In this document: one piece after another, positions 36,141 through 44,395 of the stretch
Layout of the letters: the number at the start of each line of letters is the position of its first letter
Position numbering within the stretch: position 1 is the stretch's first letter
From: an uncultured Duncaniella sp.
GTDB taxonomy: Bacteria > Bacteroidota > Bacteroidia > Bacteroidales > Muribaculaceae
Length of the DNA stretch: 64,000 bases
Direction: 5' to 3'
Assembly: GCA_910586305.1 (NCBI GenBank)
Contig: CAJUGS010000008.1
Coordinates: 1 to 64,000 of the forward strand
Notes under the pieces: generated by a model
Told to the model about the DNA's origin: nothing
The model's database searches: none
The model's input: only the letters and a program-made list of their open reading frames with translations
Program-made: the position numbers and the translations under genes

Positions 36141-36162
36141 GTATTAGAAATTACACAAACTG

Positions 36163-37635
36163 TCAGTTAGCTCCGCGGACGAAGGCATCCACAAGGAGCG
36201 GATATATCTTCTCACCGGTTGTGCGGTCAATGAGTCCCGACCAGTAGAAGCAACATACATCAGCCTTGCCTTTGGAATAGGATGTGAGGAATTCGCCGTA
36301 TTTAGCCTTTTCTTCATCGGCAATCTTCTCATATGCCGAGCATTCGCCTATGATTACAGGAATGTTGTTGCGTGTGGCAAAGTCAATCATTATATCCAAC
36401 TCGGCACCGAGCGATGCTTCAAACTCCTTGGTCCACACCGGGAGGTTGTCATCATCAATCTCACCGTTGAGATTCGAGAACTTCGACGGGGTGTAGTTGT
36501 GGCATTCCACCATCAGGTGTCCGGCAATGCAGTCCTCCGGAATACGCAGATTGTCAAAACGAGTTCTGCTATTACCTCCGCCATAGGTATTGACTATGAG
36601 GTTGCGGTGCTCGTTGTTGCCTCCTGTGGCACGAACGGTATCGACAAACTTCTGAGCGAGCAAGTTGACTGCCTCATATCCGCCCTCCACCGGCTCTACC
36701 CAGCTGTTTTTAGCATCGAGCATCTCATTGTATCCCTCAAACACAAGTTTCTCGCCATAGCTGTTGAAACGAGTGGCAATCTGATGCCAGAGACTGCCGA
36801 ATTTTTCGGAGATTGATTCGATATTTTCGAGATCTGCGCAAAGCCAGCCGTCGGCACCGGTGTCGTGATGTACATTGAGTATGCAGTAGAGACCTGAATT
36901 GAGAGCATAGCCTACAACCTCTTCTACACGGTTGATCCACGGCTCTTTGATCACCCAGTTTGCATCCATATGGGGATGCCAGGTGACAGGTATACGGACA
37001 GCCCGGAATCCGGCTGCCGCCACTGCGTCAAACCAAGCCTGGGTAGTGACGGGCTGCCCCCAGCAGGTTTCGAAGGCGAAGACATCCTCCTGGTCAAACC
37101 AGTCGCCTACTGCGTCGAGAGTGTTGTAGAGATTGAGTCCGACCTTCATGTTTCGGCAAGCTATGTAGGCCGACTCCCATCCCGAGGCATCGGCCTCGGC
37201 GGGCTGGGTCTGAGTCACGGTGACTGTCTTAGCCTCATTGCCGGCGCGGAATGTCACCACACACGAACGTGAGGGATCCGAACCGAGAGGAGAGGCCGAA
37301 AGAGATATGTAGCGTGGCTCGGACGGCTTCTCGGCATCATTCCAAACAGTGGGTTCGCCTGAACGATTGGACAATTTAAGCCAACCGGTATCACCATCGC
37401 CCGACAGTGAGATATCCCAGTAGTCGTTGCTCTCGAGCGTCAGTAGCACATCGCCTCCGTAGGTGCCGAAATCAATGGCGGAGACAGGGGCACCGTCGCG
37501 GGTGACCGAAAGGTTTACAGGTCCGTCAGGAACATACTTCTCCGCATCGTCCGAGCAAGCGCTGAGAAAGAGCGACGGGAAAAGAAGAACAAGGCAGAAC
37601 GCAAACGCGCTCATTGGTGTGATATTGTATTTCAT
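36163..37635 (-). CDS. BACON-domain GH5 endo-beta-glucanase lipoprotein
   Basis: 490 residues. A lipoprotein signal (SLFLSAC, Cys27) is followed by acidic residues, consistent with export to the cell surface. A BACON-type beta domain (about 45-150, ending in TVTVTQTQP) precedes a GH5 barrel with VRIPVTWHPHMD, LNVHHDTG, LVFEGYNEML (acid/base Glu304) and PVIIGECSAY (nucleophile Glu431). The BACON-GH5 layout is that of the surface endo-xyloglucanase BoGH5A. It would cut the polymer outside the cell before SusC/D import. Subfamily and exact backbone specificity (xyloglucan, mixed-linkage glucan or glucomannan) cannot be fixed by eye. Confidence 0.88.
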   Translation of the reverse strand: MKYNITPMSAFAFCLVLLFPSLFLSACSDDAEKYVPDGPVNLSVTRDGAPVSAIDFGTYGGDVLLTLESNDYWDISLSGDGDTGWLKLSNRSGEPTVWNDAEKPSEPRYISLSASPLGSDPSRSCVVTFRAGNEAKTVTVTQTQPAEADASGWESAYIACRNMKVGLNLYNTLDAVGDWFDQEDVFAFETCWGQPVTTQAWFDAVAAAGFRAVRIPVTWHPHMDANWVIKEPWINRVEEVVGYALNSGLYCILNVHHDTGADGWLCADLENIESISEKFGSLWHQIATRFNSYGEKLVFEGYNEMLDAKNSWVEPVEGGYEAVNLLAQKFVDTVRATGGNNEHRNLIVNTYGGGNSRTRFDNLRIPEDCIAGHLMVECHNYTPSKFSNLNGEIDDDNLPVWTKEFEASLGAELDIMIDFATRNNIPVIIGECSAYEKIADEEKAKYGEFLTSYSKGKADVCCFYWSGLIDRTTGEKIYPLLVDAFVRGAN

Positions 37636-37642
37636 CGCGGTT

Positions 37643-39142
37643 TTACTGTTGTCTTACATAGAATCGGAAATTGTCATAGGCTATTATCACATTGTCGCCG
37701 GTATTGTCATAGCCAAGGAAAATCTTGAAGTTGTCGCCACCTGGATCTGATGCACACAGTTCGCCGTATGTGGCGACTCCGGGAGCAATCTCGGTCATAG
37801 GCATGGCCACCGACATCCACTGTGCGGGCATCAGTGTACCTGTGACACGGTCGACAATGGGGATTCCGGCCTTTTCACGACCCATCACTGTGATGGTAGA
37901 GGTCATGGAAGTGGCTGCGGAGAAGGGTTCGTGCATATAAACCTCATAGCGCAACTCGATGGCCGAAAGGGGTGTTGAGGGGTCAAGGCCTTCGGGCTGT
38001 CCCTTGGAGTTGATAGTGAGGTTATGATCCCACCAAGATGTGAATCCGTCGAAATAAATGAAATAGCCTGACGACTTGACTATGGGAGAAGTCTCGGGCA
38101 CAGGAGTCCAGCCCCAGTCGGGGAATCCGCAATAGTGGTTTGTGCCCCAGCCATAGGCCATAGGAGTGCCGTGGCCGTCGAAATCCTCGTAAATCCATTC
38201 ATAGCGATAGAACGGCAGGGTGGCTTTTCCTCCAAGCGTAGAGACAGAAATGAGTCCGTTAGAATCTTCCGACGGTATCATATCGGGCATTACAAAGGCA
38301 ATTTCGCTCATCTGCTCATTGGTCTCGGCACCACTTATATCAATGTCTATCTCACCGCCGAGATTGATGGCTGTGAGGTTGGTGAGATACTTTCCGTATA
38401 CCACTACGCGCTGACCGGGAATGGGCATATCGGTAGAAATATCATAGATTTCAGGCTCCATCGGTGACTTGGAGAATCCACAATAGACCTTTCCGGCATA
38501 ACACTCCACCATATATATACCATAATCGGGGATTTCGTTAGAAGGCATACGCAGGCGTATCTCGGTACGGTCGGCATTGACGGTGAAGTCTCGAATCTCA
38601 AACAAAGGGACGGTGTCGAGATCGGTCACATAGATGTGTTCAATCTCATGAAGCAACGCACCCACAAGAGTCACCTCCTGTCCGGGCACCATTTCGGGTA
38701 TACCATCGGGATTGAGCGGGAGGTTTGCCTTATACATCTCCAGCGAAGGCTTGCCGGCTATGACATGGAAGTCATATCTGGCAACTCCGTTGGGTGTCTC
38801 AACACGTATCTCGAGAGGTAGAGAATCATCGACACCAACCACCACGAGAGCAGCGGGTATTGTGACTATGAGATGGGTTGAAGTGTTATAGTTGGCGTTG
38901 AAATACACATCCTGGTCGTTTATATAGACGTGACGTGCTCCCTGAAGGTTTCGACCTTCGATGAGAATCATCTGCCCGACAGTGGCTTCGGTGAACGTTG
39001 AATCGGCGAGCTCAGGGTCGGTGGTGCGGACACGCTCAATGACCGGCTGGCCGCCATCGCCATTTTCGTCGGAGCATGACGACAGCGACAGCATGGCAAT
39101 GTTGGCGAGAATGACCGCCAGCATGATATATAGTCTGTTCAT
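37643..39142 (-). CDS. Surface glycan-binding lipoprotein with IPT/TIG domains (SGBP-B-like)
   Basis: 499 residues. Lipobox LSLSSCSDEN (Cys23) with an acidic stretch after it suggests surface exposure. Tandem IPT/TIG-like Ig domains (about 34-310) are seen through repeats such as ILIEGRNLQGARHVYIND and VVYGKYLTNLTAINLGG. A C-terminal domain (about 320-499) with many aromatics (DFDGHGTPMAYGWG, FPDWGWTP, GFTSWWDHNL) is likely the sugar-binding part, as in SGBP-B of xyloglucan loci. It sits 15 nt after susD and 7 nt before the GH5 gene, the usual place for this component. Confidence 0.87.
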   Translation of the reverse strand: MNRLYIMLAVILANIAMLSLSSCSDENGDGGQPVIERVRTTDPELADSTFTEATVGQMILIEGRNLQGARHVYINDQDVYFNANYNTSTHLIVTIPAALVVVGVDDSLPLEIRVETPNGVARYDFHVIAGKPSLEMYKANLPLNPDGIPEMVPGQEVTLVGALLHEIEHIYVTDLDTVPLFEIRDFTVNADRTEIRLRMPSNEIPDYGIYMVECYAGKVYCGFSKSPMEPEIYDISTDMPIPGQRVVVYGKYLTNLTAINLGGEIDIDISGAETNEQMSEIAFVMPDMIPSEDSNGLISVSTLGGKATLPFYRYEWIYEDFDGHGTPMAYGWGTNHYCGFPDWGWTPVPETSPIVKSSGYFIYFDGFTSWWDHNLTINSKGQPEGLDPSTPLSAIELRYEVYMHEPFSAATSMTSTITVMGREKAGIPIVDRVTGTLMPAQWMSVAMPMTEIAPGVATYGELCASDPGGDNFKIFLGYDNTGDNVIIAYDNFRFYVRQQ

Positions 39143-39157
39143 GGTCAGTTAATTGAA

Positions 39158-40819
39158 TTAATCGTTAAACTTGTAGTGCTCGGGCTCTTTCTTGAGAAGA
39201 GGATTCTGTATGACATCGGTCTCGGGATAAGGGAGGAAAATGCTCCCGGCATTAATATTTGCCTTGACCGAAGGTTCGATGACAGGACCATAGGGAGTCT
39301 CGACATAGGTCTTGTAGTCATCTCCGGCCGAGACAAATGAAATTTCGTTATGCTCGCCTATGGCAATCTCGTCCCATGTGTATCCGCGATACTGGTTGTT
39401 GAAATACTCCATCATCTTCTCGGGCTTCCACTTGTAAAGGTCTATGAGATAGTACCAGTTCTGGTATTCCAGTGAAAACTCGACGCGGTTCTCGCGTATG
39501 AGGTCATCAAGAGTGATGGAAGTCGCCTCATCGATGCCTGCACGACGACGAAGAGCATTGAAGTATTTGAGCTCTTCGCCCGAGAGGGTGGCATTGTTGC
39601 CGAGACAAGCCTCCGTGTAGGCAAGATATATGTTTGCAAGACGTACTACATAGGTATTGAGCGGAGAGTTCATGACCGATACATAACCGTCGTTGTCATC
39701 GTCAGGACCACCGGGAACTCCTTTCTTTAGGATTGAGGAATTGCCGTCATAAGTGTATCCGCCGTCGGCTATACATATATAGTCATAGTGCACACCGGGA
39801 GTGACGAAGGTGGCATCTCTACGAATAGCCTCCCACTTTGTCTTACCGTTGGCTCCGGTATAGGCATACTGCATCAGCATATCCACACCGGGAGACAGAG
39901 CACTCCACGCAGCAACGCCGCCCATCATCTTGGAATCACCGCAAAGGTCGGAATTGAGAGTGTTCTTCACATACCATGGTCCGTCGGCCGAGGCATACCA
40001 CTGGAGCTGGAGCAACGACTCGACGTTGTTGTTGTGGCGATACTTGAAGAGGTCGTGATAATCGGACATCAACTCGGCACCGCTGTTGTCAATGATGTCG
40101 AGACACAGCTGCTTGCATTTGTCAAGATCGGCCTGGTCGCGCTGAGACTTGCCCCAACCCGAACGGCTGAGATATGTCTTGGCAAGCATGGCCTTGGCAC
40201 TCCAGCAAGTGGCGCGTCCTGTGGCCGACGGAGTCTCCGGAAGATTGGAAGCCGCATATTCAAGATCGCGGATAATGAACTCGAAGACATCCTCCTCATA
40301 ATTTCTGGGACGGACAGGATTGTCGACGACATCCTGGTTGTCCTCAAAGAGTATGACCGGTCCCCAGATATGCACTGCATAATAGTAGGCGCACCCTCTC
40401 ATGAGACGGGCTTCGGCAATGGCGGATAGACGCGCACGCTCGGTAACTTCGGGAAGGCTCTTGGTGTTGACATTGTGGATGGTGGCATTGGCCATTGTCA
40501 CCACAGAGAACAGTCCCTGCCACGCATTGGCCAGATCCGAGTTGAGGGCATCGACAGTGAAGAGAGCAAACTGCGGAGAGTTGTAGGGCGAGTATACATC
40601 ATTGGCTCTCATGCTGCCAAGCTGCCATATGGCACGTGAGTTGTAGTCAAACCACGCACGATTGTACAGAGGAGCCGTGGCGGCGGCGACAGCGGCATCG
40701 GATGCATAGAAATTGTCCTCTACATAGTCGCCGTCCGGAATCTTGTTTAGGAAATCGTCTCCACACGATGCTGTTGCGAGCAGTGTGGCAAGACCGGCGA
40801 TATATTTATGAAGTTTCAT
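39158..40819 (-). CDS. SusD/RagB family glycan-binding outer-membrane lipoprotein
   Basis: 553 residues. Lipobox LLATASCGDDF (Cys19), then FLNKIPDGDYVEDNFYASD, the typical SusD start. Tetratricopeptide-like helices follow, with NATIHNV and LMRGCAYYYAVHIWGPV (about 128-144), and the C-terminal segment FLPYPETDVIQNP. SusD proteins form the lid on the paired SusC barrel and capture oligosaccharides. It begins 24 nt after the susC stop, the conserved order. Confidence 0.95.
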   Translation of the reverse strand: MKLHKYIAGLATLLATASCGDDFLNKIPDGDYVEDNFYASDAAVAAATAPLYNRAWFDYNSRAIWQLGSMRANDVYSPYNSPQFALFTVDALNSDLANAWQGLFSVVTMANATIHNVNTKSLPEVTERARLSAIAEARLMRGCAYYYAVHIWGPVILFEDNQDVVDNPVRPRNYEEDVFEFIIRDLEYAASNLPETPSATGRATCWSAKAMLAKTYLSRSGWGKSQRDQADLDKCKQLCLDIIDNSGAELMSDYHDLFKYRHNNNVESLLQLQWYASADGPWYVKNTLNSDLCGDSKMMGGVAAWSALSPGVDMLMQYAYTGANGKTKWEAIRRDATFVTPGVHYDYICIADGGYTYDGNSSILKKGVPGGPDDDNDGYVSVMNSPLNTYVVRLANIYLAYTEACLGNNATLSGEELKYFNALRRRAGIDEATSITLDDLIRENRVEFSLEYQNWYYLIDLYKWKPEKMMEYFNNQYRGYTWDEIAIGEHNEISFVSAGDDYKTYVETPYGPVIEPSVKANINAGSIFLPYPETDVIQNPLLKKEPEHYKFND

Positions 40820-40843
40820 ATGTCAGAAAAGTTTTTGATGGGA

Positions 40844-43800
40844 TTAGAGAGTGACGTTCAGACCGAAAGTGAACATACGCTGAGACGGGTAGCGTGCATA
40901 GTCAACACCACGTAGCAATACATTCTGCTGGTATGCTCCGATTTCGGGATCATAGCCTTTATACTTTGTAAATGTGTGTAGGTTCTGTATGTTGCAGTAG
41001 ACCCTCAGAGATTCCACATAGAATCGACGTGTGACAGATGCGGGAAGAGTATATCCCACAGAGAGATTCTTGATGCGGAGATAGGAGGCATCCTCGACAT
41101 AGACACTGCTTGTACGGGAGTTCTGGTTGGACGAGGCCTGGTCTATACGGTAGGTCGACGCACCGGGATTGGCTACCTGCATATTCTGAAGTGTGCGGTC
41201 TCCATCGGGGTTTATAAGCTCTACTCTCGCAAAGTCATGGACAGACCGGAGTGTGGACCATCGGCTTGCGGGGTCGCTCTGCTCCTGCAGGAGGTAGTTG
41301 TAACCGTCGTTTCCAACAGAGCCTGTCAGGAAAAGATTGAAGTCAAATCCTTTCCAGGCAATAGTGTTGTTGAAGCCGAAAGTAAACGTTGGCTCGGGAT
41401 TGCCGATATAGGTGCGGTCCTTCTCGTCGATCACTCCGTCCTTGTTGATATCCTCGTAGATATAGTCGCCATACCACACTCCCGTACCTTCGGCTACCTC
41501 TTTGTTTTCGGGAATTGCCACGAAACGGGGCTTGCCGGAAGCATCAAGTATGAAATCGCCGTTGGCATCCTTCATATAGAAGTCGCTCTCCTTCTCAAAC
41601 ATTCCTATGACCTTGTAACCATAGAACTGTCCCACTGGATTTCCGACTGTTGTATAGGTGAATACGTCATTTCCGATCTTACCCTGTATACCTGTGCTCT
41701 TGGTATACAGGTCAATCACCTTGTTGCGGTTGAGTGAGAAGGTGATACCGGAGGTCCATGAGAAATCACGGTTGGAAATGTTGACGGTGTTGAGCGTGAA
41801 CTCAAAACCCTTGTTGCGCATCTCGCCTGTGTTGACCCAGGGAGAAGAGATCACACCGCTGATGTAGGCCGGAAGCGCAGCCTGCATGAGAAGATTGTCG
41901 GTATTCTTGAGATATGCGTCAAGAATGAGTTCTACACGATTGCTGAACAAAGATACGTCAAGACCCACGTTGTAGGACTTTGTGCGTTCCCATTTCAGCT
42001 TGCTGTTGGCGAAGTTGGCCGGAGAGAAACCGGTGCCCCAGGCTGTGGCCCAGGCCGACATTGTAGATCCGTAGGCATAATTACCGCCGTTCTGATTTCC
42101 CACAACGCCCCAGCCTAAGCGAAGTTTGGCATCGGCAAGCCAGGATACATCTTTGAGAAACGACTCGTTCTTGAGTCTCCAGGCTGCAGCGAGCGAGGGG
42201 AACCATCCCCAACGGTTGTCAGGACCGAAAGTCGACGAACCGTCGGCACGAAGAGTGGCAGTGAGAAGATAGCGGTTGTCAAAGTTGTAATTGATACGTC
42301 CGTAATAGGATTCGATGGCAAATGATCCGCTACCGCTACCGTTTGTCGCGGTCTTCATATCACCAACATTGATCGAATGGATATTATTGAAGAGATAACC
42401 CTGGCGTCCGGCAGTGAGGTTTTCCCACTTGGATTCCTGAGATTCGTGGCCCATCATCACATTGAGACTATGTTGGCCGAAGTCTTTCATGTAGGTTATA
42501 TATTGCTTGAAGCTGTTGTATTCGCTTGCAGAAGTCCCTCGGCGGCTCTCGCTTGTCTGCTTGAACTGGCCGAGAGTCATTGACGGCTGGAAATAATAGG
42601 AATTGCTACGTCCGAAATTGCCTCCATACTCAATACGCGCGGTCAAACCCGGAAGAATGGTGACATCGGCATAAGCATTGACCATAGCCTGGAGACCCTT
42701 CTCATAGTTTTCGCGTGTGAGTGCGTCGGCAAGAGGATTAGTGTAATATGTTCCGAGCTGGTTTTCCTCCTGATATCCCCACGATCCGTCCGGATTGCGG
42801 GCGGGCACCTCGGGCATCTGTCGGAGGGCTGTGATAATGACATTGTTGTCATCAATAGTATTATTGCGCTTAGTGTGGGAGAGCGTTGACTGGGCACCTA
42901 CACGAAGCCACGAAGTCACTTTTGTGTCGACATTGATACGCGCAGTGAAACGCTCGAAGCCCGAGCCTACAGCTATACCGTCCTGGTCGGTGTAGCTGCC
43001 GCTTATGAGAAACTGTGTTGACTCTGTGCCACCGCTCACCGAAAGCTGATGGTTCCACATTCCTGCGTTGCCGAAAATTTCCTTCTGCCAGTTGGTACCG
43101 TCACCGAGAATGGAAGGATCGGCAAATTCCTCGCGCTCACCCCAGCCAAGCACATCGCAGCGCTCGTTATAGAGCTGGGCATACTCGCGGAGATTCATAG
43201 TCTCCAGTCTCTTTGGAATCTGCTGGAGGGAATAATATCCCTCATATGTGACACGTGTCTTGCCTGCCTGGCCGCGACGTGTGGTGATGAGCACAACGCC
43301 GTTGGACGCACGTGAACCGTAGATTGCAGTTGCCGAAGCATCTTTGAGCACCTCCATCGACATAATGTCGGAGGGGTTGATGGTGGAGAGAGCCGAAGTC
43401 TTACCGTCAGACGACTTGCCATCGACAGCAACACCGTCAATGACATAGAGCGGCTCGTTGCCGTTGAGCGAATTGGTGCCTCGGATGGCCACTGAAATAC
43501 CACCGCCGGGTGATCCCGAATTCTGAGTCACCTGCACACCGGCGGCACGTCCCTGGAGTGCCTGGTCAACGGATGTAATGACTGATTTTTTTATATCATC
43601 AGCACCCACCGAAACCACCGAACCGGTGATATCGCTTCGCTTCATTGTGCCGTAGCCAACAACGACAACGTCATCGAGGCGGAGATTGTCATCCTTCATG
43701 ACGACGTCAATGACACTTTTTTCCACGGTGATCTCTTTGGTGGTGTAACCTATGTAGGAGAAGATGAGAACGTCTCCTTTGGAAGCAGAAAGGGTATAAC

Positions 43801-44017
43801 GCCCTTCCATATCGGTAGCCACACCGTAGGATGTGCCTTTCACTCGGACACTGAGCCCGATAAGTGGTTCGCCGTCACTCTCCGAAGTTACCAGACCGGA
43901 GACTGTAATCTTTGGTCCGGCGGCCTGCAAAGAGAATGAGACGAGAAGTAACATACAAATTGCCACTATCCCGCCGAAGCTAAGTAATAGCCGTTTTTGC
44001 AAAATCAGTTTACTCAT
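40844..44017 (-). CDS. SusC/RagA family TonB-dependent outer-membrane transporter
   Basis: 1057 residues. A signal peptide (to about 33) is followed by a carboxypeptidase-regulatory-like beta domain (about 36-115, VSGLVTSESDGEPLIGLSV). The plug begins DVVVVGYGTMKRSDITGSV, with QGRAAGVQVTQNSGSPGGG and PLYVIDGVAVDG. A large 22-strand beta-barrel ends in an aromatic-rich strand (QRMFTFGLNVTL). It imports oligosaccharides released at the surface, energised by TonB-ExbBD. There is no N-terminal STN domain, so no sign of anti-sigma-factor signalling; control fits the nearby hybrid regulator. A candidate promoter and operator-like dyads precede it. Confidence 0.96.
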   Translation of the reverse strand: MSKLILQKRLLLSFGGIVAICMLLLVSFSLQAAGPKITVSGLVTSESDGEPLIGLSVRVKGTSYGVATDMEGRYTLSASKGDVLIFSYIGYTTKEITVEKSVIDVVMKDDNLRLDDVVVVGYGTMKRSDITGSVVSVGADDIKKSVITSVDQALQGRAAGVQVTQNSGSPGGGISVAIRGTNSLNGNEPLYVIDGVAVDGKSSDGKTSALSTINPSDIMSMEVLKDASATAIYGSRASNGVVLITTRRGQAGKTRVTYEGYYSLQQIPKRLETMNLREYAQLYNERCDVLGWGEREEFADPSILGDGTNWQKEIFGNAGMWNHQLSVSGGTESTQFLISGSYTDQDGIAVGSGFERFTARINVDTKVTSWLRVGAQSTLSHTKRNNTIDDNNVIITALRQMPEVPARNPDGSWGYQEENQLGTYYTNPLADALTRENYEKGLQAMVNAYADVTILPGLTARIEYGGNFGRSNSYYFQPSMTLGQFKQTSESRRGTSASEYNSFKQYITYMKDFGQHSLNVMMGHESQESKWENLTAGRQGYLFNNIHSINVGDMKTATNGSGSGSFAIESYYGRINYNFDNRYLLTATLRADGSSTFGPDNRWGWFPSLAAAWRLKNESFLKDVSWLADAKLRLGWGVVGNQNGGNYAYGSTMSAWATAWGTGFSPANFANSKLKWERTKSYNVGLDVSLFSNRVELILDAYLKNTDNLLMQAALPAYISGVISSPWVNTGEMRNKGFEFTLNTVNISNRDFSWTSGITFSLNRNKVIDLYTKSTGIQGKIGNDVFTYTTVGNPVGQFYGYKVIGMFEKESDFYMKDANGDFILDASGKPRFVAIPENKEVAEGTGVWYGDYIYEDINKDGVIDEKDRTYIGNPEPTFTFGFNNTIAWKGFDFNLFLTGSVGNDGYNYLLQEQSDPASRWSTLRSVHDFARVELINPDGDRTLQNMQVANPGASTYRIDQASSNQNSRTSSVYVEDASYLRIKNLSVGYTLPASVTRRFYVESLRVYCNIQNLHTFTKYKGYDPEIGAYQQNVLLRGVDYARYPSQRMFTFGLNVTL

Positions 44018-44074
44018 TGCTCATAAGATTTGAGGTTAATTTTTAGTTTATGATAGGATGTGTCTTATCATCAG

Positions 44075-44082
44075 CAAAATTA
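44075..44082 (-). promoter_or_regulatory. Candidate -7 box of susC operon
   Basis: TAATTTTG on the minus strand, 57 nt before the susC ATG. No -33 TTTG at the expected spacing, as expected if the promoter depends on an activator bound just upstream. Confidence 0.6.
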
Positions 44083-44113
44083 CCTCAAAACCTGCTGGTG
44101 GCGTTTTTATTAT

Positions 44114-44184
44114 GTTAACGATATACCATATTTCTTAAGAAACAACGATAACAAATGTTGTGTTATAGGTATAATTTCGTTAAC
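44114..44184. promoter_or_regulatory. Dyad cluster upstream of susC, candidate regulator-binding region
   Basis: GTTAACGATATACC (44114-44127) is matched by the inverted GGTATAATTTCGTTAAC (44168-44184), differing by a short insertion. Between them are the perfect palindrome TTTCTTAAGAAA (44131-44142) and an ATAACA/TGTTAT dyad (44149-44154 and 44161-44166). The cluster starts about 31 nt upstream of the -7 box, a good place for an AraC-type activator such as the output domain of the hybrid regulator. Binding is inference. Confidence 0.5.
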
Positions 44185-44273
44185 AACATTGCCTATGAGT
44201 AAAGAAATGTTATCACCAAAATCAAAACACACCTCTGTAAATAAGCATCTTAGTCCGATATCAAAGCTCGCCG

Positions 44274-44335
44274 GCACCCGTGGAACTAATAAAACACACG
44301 GGTGCTCAAAGGATTTTTCACCTCTGAACACCCGT
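44274..44335. repeat. Mutually exclusive stem-loops between GH97 and susC
   Basis: Three arms: GCACCCGTG (44274-44282), CACGGGTGC (44297-44305) and CACCCGT (44329-44335). The middle arm pairs with the first (9 bp) or the third (7 bp), but not both. This lies about 60-120 nt after the GH97 stop on the minus strand. Only a short T run sits in the second loop, so neither form is a textbook terminator. The rest of the gap 44018-44395 holds the susC promoter region and no ORF. Confidence 0.5.
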
Positions 44336-44395
44336 TGTTGCGTACACATAAATATATCGTATAGATAAGGCCGTCAAAAGCCTTTGCTACATCTA

